This document shows, piece by piece, positions 1 through 5,812 of a DNA stretch of 6,376 bases (the first letter of the stretch is position 1; each line of letters begins with the position of its first letter). The notes under the pieces are model-generated. The model was not told the DNA's origin. It worked only from the letters and a program-made list of their open reading frames with translations, and ran no database searches. The DNA lies in contig SXQI01000009.1 of assembly GCA_005793025.1 (NCBI GenBank), positions 1-6,376 on the forward strand. The letters are read 5' to 3'. This stretch comes from Verrucomicrobiales bacterium. Lineage in GTDB: Bacteria > Verrucomicrobiota > Verrucomicrobiia > Limisphaerales > SXQI01. Made by a program: the position numbers and the translations under genes.

Positions 1-323
1 ATCGTCTTCAGGTTGGTCAAGGTTCCACCGAGCCAACGTTCGGTCACGTGCATTTGCCCGCAGGATTTTGCCGATTCACGAACCGCTTCTTGGGCCTGTT
101 TTTTGGTTCCCACGAAGAGGATACGCCCGCCTTTGAGAACAGTCTTCTGCAGGTAATCACAGGCTTGTTCAAGCTGGGTCAGCGTCTTGCTGAGATCCAC
201 GATATGAATGCCATTACGAGCATCGAAGATGAACCGTTTCATCTTGGGATTCCAGCGTTTGGTTTGATGTCCAAAATGCACGCCGGCGTCCAATAATTCC
301 TTAACTCCAATACCAATACTCAC
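1..323 (-). CDS. rpsB: 30S ribosomal protein S2, N-terminal part (runs off left edge)
   Basis: This is the first 107 codons of ribosomal protein S2, a component of the small ribosomal subunit that sits on the back of the 30S between head and body and is needed for S1 binding. The translation shows the hallmark N-terminal S2 signature: GVKELLDAGVHFGHQTKRWN at residues 6-25, NGIHIVDL at about 37-44, the GGRILFVGTKKQA block at about 64-76, and the conserved ERWLGGTLTN near the window edge. The start is a GTG at 323-321, preceded by an AAGGA Shine-Dalgarno with 5 nt spacing; no ATG lies in a suitable place. The usual downstream partner tsf (EF-Ts) would lie beyond the left edge. It is on the same strand as the phosphonate operon but separated from it by 237 bp, so it probably has its own promoter. 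Identity is near certain. Confidence 0.97.
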   Translation of the reverse strand, partial: MSIGIGVKELLDAGVHFGHQTKRWNPKMKRFIFDARNGIHIVDLSKTLTQLEQACDYLQKTVLKGGRILFVGTKKQAQEAVRESAKSCGQMHVTERWLGGTLTNLKT

Positions 324-328
324 TTTTT

Positions 329-334
329 TCCTTT
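329..334 (-). promoter_or_regulatory. Shine-Dalgarno site of rpsB
   Basis: Minus-strand AAAGGA followed by an A-run and then GTG. Together with the S2 alignment it fixes the non-ATG start of rpsB. It is one of only two clear Shine-Dalgarno sites in the window. Confidence 0.7.
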
Positions 335-361
335 GGTTAAAAGCCTGCACTTTGGCAAGCC

Positions 362-380
362 ATCCCGCGGAAGACGGGAT
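362..380 (-). promoter_or_regulatory. Hairpin in the rpsB leader region
   Basis: Seen: a perfect 6-bp GC-rich stem, ATCCCG pairing with CGGGAT, closing a 7-nt loop, about 39 nt upstream of the rpsB GTG. It is not followed by a T-run on either strand, so it does not look like an intrinsic terminator. Just upstream on the minus strand is an AT-rich TTAATATAAAT stretch (TATAAA at 385-380) that could be a -10 element, but I find no convincing -35 box. Known: rpsB-tsf leaders in some bacteria (E. coli) fold into structures through which S2 represses its own synthesis. Inferred: this hairpin may be part of such a leader here. If the -10 guess is right, part of the stem would precede the transcription start, which weakens the idea. 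Confidence 0.3.
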
Positions 381-446
381 TTATATTAAGTGTTGTTATG
401 GCCCTCCGCGCTCACAAGAACGTGGAATATTTCGACCGTTCAACTA

Positions 447-488
447 TCTTTTCTGACGACTCACCCATCGGGGAATCCCCAGAAAAGA
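447..488. repeat. 42-bp imperfect palindrome between pbfA and rpsB
   Basis: The outer arms are a perfect 9-bp inverted repeat, TCTTTTCTG (447-455) with CAGAAAAGA (480-488). The symmetry continues inward around a centre at 467/468: pairs 458/477, 459/476, 461/474, 462/473, 464/471 and 465/470 are also complementary, and 460/475 would be a G-U wobble in minus-strand RNA. It lies in the non-coding gap, about 70 bp past the pbfA stop and about 125 bp before the rpsB start. No T-tract follows it on either strand, so a classical terminator is unlikely. It could be a 3'-UTR stabilising hairpin, an operator, or a remnant of a small mobile repeat. Only one copy is visible in the window. Confidence 0.6.
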
Positions 489-512
489 GACGGAACGGTA
501 ATCTTCCCGTAG

Positions 513-541
513 AAAAACGCAATCCCCAATTATCGTTTTTT
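513..541 (-). terminator. Weak terminator-like hairpin after pbfA
   Basis: About 20-48 nt past the pbfA stop, the minus strand reads a run of A then CG, a 14-nt interior, then CG and five T. The arms AAAAACG and CGTTTTT are complementary, and an AAT/ATT pair can extend the stem around a TGGGG loop. A-run, stem and T-run resemble a bidirectional terminator, but the stem is AT-dominated and would be weak. I list it as the best visible candidate for ending the phosphonate transcript; a Rho-dependent end, or read-through into rpsB, is equally possible. Confidence 0.25.
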
Positions 542-560
542 GGTTCGCTCGTTTTTGAGA

Positions 561-1904
561 TTACCTCGAGGCGGTTTGGATCGCTCGCTTGAGGATTTGG
601 AGGGATTGATCCATTTCGGCGTCGGTAAGGGTCAGGGCCGGGGTCAGGGTGAGGATGTTGCCCATCGTAATCTTGAAATTGAGTCCCTGAGTAAGGCACT
701 GGTACATGACTTGTTCGGCTTGATCGTTGGCGGGGGTCATTTTGATTGGGTCGGTCACTAATTCGATTCCGAGCAGGAGACCCAAGCCTCGAACATCCCC
801 GATGAGAGGGAGTTCTTGTTGCATCTCTTGGAGTCGTTGGAGCATGGTTTGGCCCAGAGAGGCGGCGCGTTCCACGAGTCGGTCCTGCTCGAGGATGTCT
901 AGCACGGCTAATCCGGCGGCGCAGGCAACAGGGTTTTTTTCGTGGGTATAATGTCCGAGTGCTTGGTCCGCGGCGACGTTCAACCCTTCGCGAGCGATCA
1001 ATGCGGCTAATGGAAAAATCCCCCCTCCTAATCCCTTTCCCAATACGAGCATGTCGGGCACGACATCATAATGTTCGCAAGCGAACATCCGTCCTGTGCG
1101 TCCTAGGCCGATAGGGATTTCGTCGAGGATTAACAGTGCCCCATATTTATCGCAGGCAGCGCGAACTTTTTTCCAATAATCAAGGGGCGGAATGAAGGGG
1201 GTGCAACGGATGGTCTCGGCGATGACTGCGGCGATGTCGCCTTCTTTTTTTAGAATGTATTCGATGTAATCGGCACACTTCAATGAACAGGTAGTGCCGC
1301 AATCCCATAGGCAATGGCGTGGATCCGGCGGCGGCACATGCTCGCATCCGGGGAGAAGTGGGCCGGCGTTTTTACGGAAAACAGCTTCACCACCGATGGA
1401 AATCGCATCTAAGGATGCTCCATGAAAGGAATCCCACATGGAGATGGTTTTATGTCTGCCAGTGGCGGTTCGTGCCAGCTTCAACGCCATGCCGATTGCT
1501 GAGGTTCCGCCCGGCGCAAAGAGAAGGCGATTCAAATCACCGGGAGCTAACCCGGTAAGGCGTTTTGCAAGTTGGATTGCGGGAATGTTGGTGTATCGGC
1601 GAGTGCAAAATGCTAGATCCTGCATCTGCCGCGTGATGGCCTCGATGATCCGCGGATGGCCGAATCCTACTTGGTGGACGTTGTTCCCATGGAAGTCGAG
1701 GAGATCACCCCCGCGATGTGTGGTGATGGCAGACCCGCTGGCACCTTTTAAGACATCTAAACACGGAGTGGATAGAGCTTGGTGTAAAAAATAGCGGCCA
1801 TCCTCTTCCAACCAGTAGCGGGTTTCTGGGTCCAAGTTTTGCGCCATCCACTCGGTTCGGCGAGAAGTGAGGTTGATATCTCCTTCAGATTTGAGGTGTT
1901 CCAT
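561..1904 (-). CDS. pbfA: Probable (R)-1-hydroxy-2-aminoethylphosphonate ammonia-lyase (class III aminotransferase fold)
   Basis: A 447-residue PLP enzyme of the class III (subgroup II) aminotransferase fold. Visible landmarks are the PLP-phosphate loop APGGTSAIGMALK (130-142), the ring-stacking region DSFHGASLD (158-166), Asp261 in DEIPIGLGRTG, the Schiff-base Lys290 in LGKGLGGG, and VRGLGLLLGIE (371-381). Known: PbfA, described from bacterial phosphonate clusters, has this fold and is usually annotated as an aminotransferase. It eliminates ammonia from R-HAEP to give phosphonoacetaldehyde, and recurs beside phnW with phnX or with phnA and phnY. The position here, last in a phnW-phnA-phnY operon, plus the family-like DEIP and HYTHEK segments, support that call over a general omega-transaminase. 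I chose the ATG at 1904 over the longer start at 1958, which would overlap phnY by 43 bp; 1904 has a strong Shine-Dalgarno. An unusual CX3CX3CX3C array occupies residues 198-210. Activity itself is inferred. Confidence 0.82.
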   Translation of the reverse strand: MEHLKSEGDINLTSRRTEWMAQNLDPETRYWLEEDGRYFLHQALSTPCLDVLKGASGSAITTHRGGDLLDFHGNNVHQVGFGHPRIIEAITRQMQDLAFCTRRYTNIPAIQLAKRLTGLAPGDLNRLLFAPGGTSAIGMALKLARTATGRHKTISMWDSFHGASLDAISIGGEAVFRKNAGPLLPGCEHVPPPDPRHCLWDCGTTCSLKCADYIEYILKKEGDIAAVIAETIRCTPFIPPLDYWKKVRAACDKYGALLILDEIPIGLGRTGRMFACEHYDVVPDMLVLGKGLGGGIFPLAALIAREGLNVAADQALGHYTHEKNPVACAAGLAVLDILEQDRLVERAASLGQTMLQRLQEMQQELPLIGDVRGLGLLLGIELVTDPIKMTPANDQAEQVMYQCLTQGLNFKITMGNILTLTPALTLTDAEMDQSLQILKRAIQTASR

Positions 1905-1912
1905 AGGCGAGT

Positions 1913-1918
1913 CTCCTA
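1913..1918 (-). promoter_or_regulatory. Shine-Dalgarno site of pbfA overlapping the phnY stop
   Basis: Minus-strand TAGGAG, 8 nt before the ATG at 1904-1902. Its TAG is the phnY stop codon itself, so termination of phnY and initiation of pbfA are physically coupled. This site decides the pbfA start and argues against the upstream in-frame ATG at 1958. Confidence 0.75.
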
Positions 1919-3340
1919 CCCCCAAGGAAGCGAGAATGTTTTCACGGTGGTAAAGCATTTAATGGCTTCGACAACCCCTTCTTTGACACCGAGGCCACTA
2001 TCTTTGATTCCGCCGAACGGGCTGCTCTCGATTCGAAATCCAGGTACTTCATTAATGTTCACCGTGCCACAACGCAGGCGACGGATAGCCTCAAGAGCCC
2101 AATCCATTCGTTGTGTCACTACGCCAGAACTTAGTCCGTAAGCGGTGCTATTAGCCAAGGTGATGGCATCGTCCAAATCGCGCACTTTGATAATGGGTGC
2201 CAACGGACCAAAGCTTTCAGAGACAATCATTCGGGCGTTGCGCGGGACATCGGCGATGACAGTAGGTTCGAGCTGCGCACCTCGGCGACGGCCTCCTATC
2301 AAGACGCGGGCTCCTGCGGCAACGGCCTCGGCAACGACGGTTTCCAAGTAAATGGCGGAGGTTTCGTCAATCACTGTCCCGACCCGGGTGTTTTCATCGA
2401 AAGGATCACCCGTGACATATTCGGCGGTTCGTTTGACAAGTCGTGCAGTAAAGTCTTCTGAAATCGATTCCTGCACTAAAATGCGTTTGATGGCGGTGCA
2501 CCGTTGCCCTGAATTACGATAAGATCCTTCCGCCGCGAGATACGCCGCGAGATCCAGATCGGCGTCCTCGAGGACAATGAGCGGGTCGTTGCCTCCGAGT
2601 TCTAGGACGATCTTTTTGTAGCCGGCTGTTGCTGCAATCCGTTTTCCGACTGCGACGCTCCCGGTGAAACTTACGGACTCAACACGATCGTCTCGCACCA
2701 ACGGTTCGGCGACTTGGTTGGTATTACCTAGCAGGACACTGAGCATTTTCGGCGGTAAGCCCGAATCGTAAAGCAGGGACGCAAATTTCAACGCGACAAG
2801 CGGCGTTTTCTCGGACGGTTTGAGGATCATGGGAGTCCCCGCTGCAATCGCAGGTCCGAGTTTGTGGGCGACTTGGTTGAGCGGATGGTTAAAAGGCGTG
2901 ATCGCCACGGCGCAGTTTAACGGTTCGCGCATCGTGAATATTTTGCGCGCTTTGCCTTGGGCAGAAATATCGCAGGAGAAAATCTGTCCATCGTCGCGGA
3001 GAGCTTCCATCGCTGAAAATCGCAAAACATCCACGGTGCGCCCCACCTCGTAGCGTGCCTCACGTAAACACAAGCCTGTCTCAGCGGTGATGGTGTGGGC
3101 GAATTCTTCGCGGCGCGCCTCCAAACCATTCCGGGCCTTTTCGAGAACCTGCGATCGTTCAAAACGACTGGGGGCCGGGCCGGAATTCCGTGCGGAGACA
3201 ATCGCCAATTCCACATCTGCAGAACTTGCAGTTACCACAGTGCCGACGACAGCTTGATTGTAGGGGTTTCGAACTTCCAGTTTTTCAGATCCCCTCACGG
3301 GAGACCCAGCCACGAGGCAATGCAATTCCAAGAGACTCAT
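1916..3340 (-). CDS. phnY: Phosphonoacetaldehyde dehydrogenase
   Basis: A 474-residue aldehyde dehydrogenase superfamily enzyme, full length for the family. It would oxidise phosphonoacetaldehyde from PhnW to phosphonoacetate using NAD+, in the cytoplasm, supplying the substrate of PhnA. Visible residues: the oxyanion-hole Asn151 in TPFNHP, Lys174 in LKPSEKTP (cofactor ribose binding), the cofactor loop FTGS at 225-228, general-base Glu247 in LELGGNDP, nucleophile Cys281 in GQRCTA, ESFGP at 375-379, and PFGG at 441-444. Arg107, His159 and Arg280 are candidates for holding the phosphonate group, by analogy with what I recall of S. meliloti PhnY. The sequence alone shows an ALDH; the phosphonoacetaldehyde specificity comes mainly from lying between phnA and pbfA in an operon with phnW. 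It starts 12 bp after the phnA stop with no visible Shine-Dalgarno, so translation may depend on coupling. Confidence 0.9.
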   Translation of the reverse strand: MSLLELHCLVAGSPVRGSEKLEVRNPYNQAVVGTVVTASSADVELAIVSARNSGPAPSRFERSQVLEKARNGLEARREEFAHTITAETGLCLREARYEVGRTVDVLRFSAMEALRDDGQIFSCDISAQGKARKIFTMREPLNCAVAITPFNHPLNQVAHKLGPAIAAGTPMILKPSEKTPLVALKFASLLYDSGLPPKMLSVLLGNTNQVAEPLVRDDRVESVSFTGSVAVGKRIAATAGYKKIVLELGGNDPLIVLEDADLDLAAYLAAEGSYRNSGQRCTAIKRILVQESISEDFTARLVKRTAEYVTGDPFDENTRVGTVIDETSAIYLETVVAEAVAAGARVLIGGRRRGAQLEPTVIADVPRNARMIVSESFGPLAPIIKVRDLDDAITLANSTAYGLSSGVVTQRMDWALEAIRRLRCGTVNINEVPGFRIESSPFGGIKDSGLGVKEGVVEAIKCFTTVKTFSLPWG

Positions 3341-3352
3341 GATAGTTGGTTG

Positions 3353-4615
3353 CTAACGGCCGCCATTTAAAGTGAATTCAAACACATCAAAATTCCTGAC
3401 ATCGCCCGCCGCCCGCTGAGCATAAATAGGGTTTAACGGTTCACTCATCACAAAGGGAACCATCTCCTCGTAACGCCCTCCATGCGATCGGAGCCCGCCT
3501 TCGATCACTTTCAAATCGTGATGATCAGGGGTGCGACCCAGTACCGTGTCGCGACCTGAAACAACAATCAAATCTCCCATGCGATCCTCGGGAAGTTCGA
3601 AAAGAGCGGCCGCGTGTGCCTTGGCGTGAACCTCTGTGACACCGGGCAAAGAGGAAAGGAACTTGATTACCGCAGCTAGGTCGATCGGCTCCTCGGGCAA
3701 ATGCACCACTGCGAACGAACCAAGCGCGCCATGGTGGACAACGTAAGGATCTGTAATCGGCAAAATGACACGGAACCCTGAACCGAAACGATGAACAAGT
3801 TCGCTTTCGACGTACACAACTTTCGGAGTGCCATCTTGGTTTTGTTTGGCGTTCATTCCGTGGTCGGCCGTGATCCCCACGACGGCCCCGAGATCCAACA
3901 AGTGGCCGAGCTCACGATCGATACCCGCATAAAACTCCAGAGCAGGCTGAGTTTCAGGGGCGTGTTTGTGTTGGATAAAATCGGTTGTTGAAAGATAGAG
4001 CAAATCGGCCCGCCGTCGCTGAAGCATCGCGACCCCTGCCCGTAGCACATACAAACTCGCATCCCCGCTATAAATCGGTGGTGTCGGTGCTCCTACGAGA
4101 GTTTCCGCATTTTCTACGCCGTGGGTCTGGCTTTTGGCCTCTTTCGATTTTTCGGATGAGAATGCTACGGGTCCCTTGTCATAGTCGAAGTTGAGTCCGG
4201 CCGCGAGAATATCGCGGAGTTTTTCTTTCGCGGTCACGACACCGATGCGGCGTCCAGCTCGTGCTGCTCCTGCTAAAATAGTCTCGGCGCGAAGAAACCG
4301 TGCGGAGTTCATCATCACTTCCTGACCCGAGGAGCGTTCATAAAAGAAATTGCCGCCGATCCCATGCACTGAAGGTGGCACCCCTGTAATGATGGACGAA
4401 TTGTTCACGTTGGTGAAGGAGGGCATCGCACCTCGAGCCATTCCACGATACCCTTGCACTGAGAGTCGCTGTAGATTTGGCATCAATCCGCGTGCGAGAG
4501 CTGCGTCTAGGTATTCGTCTGCAGAACCGTCTAAACAGATCACCACAGCTGGCCGTGGCGGTGGATTATAGAGGCGGCCGTTGACTGTAAATGACTGCGT
4601 GGCTGGAGTGCTCAT
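3353..4615 (-). CDS. phnA: Phosphonoacetate hydrolase
   Basis: A 420-residue alkaline-phosphatase-superfamily zinc enzyme that hydrolyses the C-P bond of phosphonoacetate to acetate and phosphate (EC 3.11.1.2). The complete two-metal site can be read off: Asp29 in ICLDGS, nucleophile Thr68 in MPSFTNVNNSS, Asp212 and His216 in TTDFIQHKHAP, Asp251 and His252 in TADHGMN, and His378 in LRSHGGRYEE. The VTAKEKLR segment (127-134) carries the lysines that in characterised PhnA bind the substrate. The spacing matches the Sinorhizobium meliloti and Pseudomonas enzymes as I recall them, including Thr68. The ITGVPPSVHGIGGNFFY block is typical of PhnA rather than of general phosphodiesterases. No signal peptide, so cytoplasmic. 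The start overlaps the phnW stop as ATGA, with no Shine-Dalgarno, implying translational coupling to phnW. Do not confuse it with the unrelated E. coli PhnA zinc-ribbon protein. Confidence 0.95.
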   Translation of the reverse strand: MSTPATQSFTVNGRLYNPPPRPAVVICLDGSADEYLDAALARGLMPNLQRLSVQGYRGMARGAMPSFTNVNNSSIITGVPPSVHGIGGNFFYERSSGQEVMMNSARFLRAETILAGAARAGRRIGVVTAKEKLRDILAAGLNFDYDKGPVAFSSEKSKEAKSQTHGVENAETLVGAPTPPIYSGDASLYVLRAGVAMLQRRRADLLYLSTTDFIQHKHAPETQPALEFYAGIDRELGHLLDLGAVVGITADHGMNAKQNQDGTPKVVYVESELVHRFGSGFRVILPITDPYVVHHGALGSFAVVHLPEEPIDLAAVIKFLSSLPGVTEVHAKAHAAALFELPEDRMGDLIVVSGRDTVLGRTPDHHDLKVIEGGLRSHGGRYEEMVPFVMSEPLNPIYAQRAAGDVRNFDVFEFTLNGGR

Positions 4616-5757
4616 AGAGGAGTTAACGGAACCGTGAGTCCCATTTCGCGGAGGGAATCTTCGATTGCCCTAACCACTTGCCGTAGGTCCTCGGGAAAGA
4701 GGCGGCCAATGTTGCCAATTCGGAAACAATCGATTTTTGTTAGTTTCCCGGGATAAATAATCATGCCCTTCTCACTCATCCTTCGGTAAAAATCTGAGAA
4801 CTCAAAACGGGAATCGCGAGGAAAGTGGAATGAGGTGATGATGTAGCTCTGAACCGATGGATGTAGATGAGCTTGGAATCCGAGGCGGGTCATTCCTTCC
4901 ATCAACACTTGGTGATTTTCGGCGTAGCGTTCAGCACGACCGTTGATGCCTCCCTCTTCCTCCAATTCATTCATTGCGACTTCGAACGCGAGAATGGAAT
5001 GCGTCGGTGGGGTATATCGAAACTGGCCATTCTTTTCGAATCCACGCAATTGGCCGAGAAGATCAAAGCTTAACGATCGAGCGATCCCTTCGGCTGCGAG
5101 TAACGCTTTTCGTCGTGCGATGACAAATGAAAATCCCGGAACGCCCTCGATACATTTGTTGGCCGAAGAGATGAGGAAGTCAATTCCAACGGTCGCAAAA
5201 TCAATCGGGACCGCACCAAAGCTACTCATGGCATCAAGGATGAATTGACGGCCGCAGTCCTGCACCACTCGGCCGACGGCTTCAATGGGGTTGAGAATGC
5301 CGGTCGTTGTCTCGCAGTGAACCATTGCCACGTGGGTGATCTCAGGTTCACGTTGAAGGATCTCTCTCACTGCTGCTGCAGTGGGCAGTTCGTCTTCTGC
5401 GGTTCTGAGTATTACTGTCGGGATGCGTAGCGCAGCGGTCATGAGGATCATCCGTTCGCCATACGCACCGTTCGATAGGATTAGAACTTTTGCTGAATGC
5501 GGCACCACGCTGGCGAAGACCGCCTCAACCCCGAAAGTGCCCGTGCCTTGCATGAAGATACATTCGTAACCTTGCTCGCGGGTCACTCCGGCGAGGGTAA
5601 GGACACGGTCACGGAGCGATGCCACTAGTTCGTTGAACTCCCAATGCCATGATCCGGCATCATGCATCATTGCCTGTTTCACGGTATGGCTGGTTGTCAA
5701 TGGGCCCGGTGTGAACAGGAGCTTATCTCGGGACGGGGATAGTTTATTCTTCTGCAT
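4612..5757 (-). CDS. phnW: 2-aminoethylphosphonate:pyruvate transaminase
   Basis: A 381-residue class V aminotransferase that moves the amino group of 2-aminoethylphosphonate to pyruvate, giving phosphonoacetaldehyde and alanine (EC 2.6.1.37). Diagnostic segments: LLFTPGPLTTS at 13-23, GSWHWEF at 35-41, the PLP-phosphate loop MQGTGTFGVEA at 69-79, HCETTTGILNP at 147-157, Asp175 in DAMSSFGA, the Schiff-base Lys201 in SSANKCIEGVPGF, and Arg346 in FRIGNIG near the C-terminus, a likely substrate anion contact. The family is usually about 360-370 residues; this one is full length with slightly longer ends. It starts 55 bp after the upstream metallohydrolase and overlaps phnA by 4 bp. No Shine-Dalgarno precedes the ATG (the upstream bases are a T-run), yet the TPGPL spacing supports this start. 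PhnX is absent, so the product must go through PhnY and PhnA. Confidence 0.96.
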   Translation of the reverse strand: MQKNKLSPSRDKLLFTPGPLTTSHTVKQAMMHDAGSWHWEFNELVASLRDRVLTLAGVTREQGYECIFMQGTGTFGVEAVFASVVPHSAKVLILSNGAYGERMILMTAALRIPTVILRTAEDELPTAAAVREILQREPEITHVAMVHCETTTGILNPIEAVGRVVQDCGRQFILDAMSSFGAVPIDFATVGIDFLISSANKCIEGVPGFSFVIARRKALLAAEGIARSLSFDLLGQLRGFEKNGQFRYTPPTHSILAFEVAMNELEEEGGINGRAERYAENHQVLMEGMTRLGFQAHLHPSVQSYIITSFHFPRDSRFEFSDFYRRMSEKGMIIYPGKLTKIDCFRIGNIGRLFPEDLRQVVRAIEDSLREMGLTVPLTPL

Positions 5758-5766
5758 TAGAAAAAA

Positions 5767-5795
5767 AGTTTAGTGCAACTACTCAGGTAAGGCAA
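5767..5795 (-). promoter_or_regulatory. Possible promoter in front of phnW
   Basis: In the 55-bp gap the minus strand has TTGCCT (5795-5790; 4 of 6 to the sigma-70 -35 consensus), exactly 17 bp, then TAAACT (5772-5767; 4 of 6 to the -10). Transcription would start around 5760, only a few bases before the phnW ATG, giving an almost leaderless message. That would agree with the absence of a Shine-Dalgarno. Both boxes are weak matches and such matches arise by chance, so the confidence is low. If it is not real, phnW is transcribed from a promoter beyond the upstream metallohydrolase gene. Confidence 0.22.
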
Positions 5796-5812
5796 AGGGC
5801 AAGCATCGAGTT

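Noticed and set aside
398..592. Plus-strand open frame of 64 codons in the pbfA-rpsB gap
   Set aside because: It runs antisense into the pbfA 3' end, has no ribosome site, shows no family features, and its middle is made by the 42-bp palindrome.
412..699. Minus-strand open frame of 95 codons overlapping the pbfA C-terminus
   Set aside because: It is an out-of-frame shadow of pbfA extended into non-coding sequence; proline- and arginine-rich low-complexity translation and no ribosome site.
1438..1794. Plus-strand open frame of 118 codons inside pbfA, and similar plus-strand frames elsewhere
   Set aside because: All lie antisense to well-supported conserved enzymes, and their translations show no family features.
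561..1904. Calling the class III enzyme an omega-amino acid:pyruvate transaminase or a second AEP transaminase
   Set aside because: The operon already has a complete PhnW, and the sequence style and context match the PbfA lyase better. It remains the main alternative.
1905..1958. Longer pbfA start at the ATG at 1958 (18 extra residues)
   Set aside because: It would overlap phnY by 43 bp with no ribosome site, whereas the ATG at 1904 has TAGGAG at good spacing and gives the usual N-terminus.
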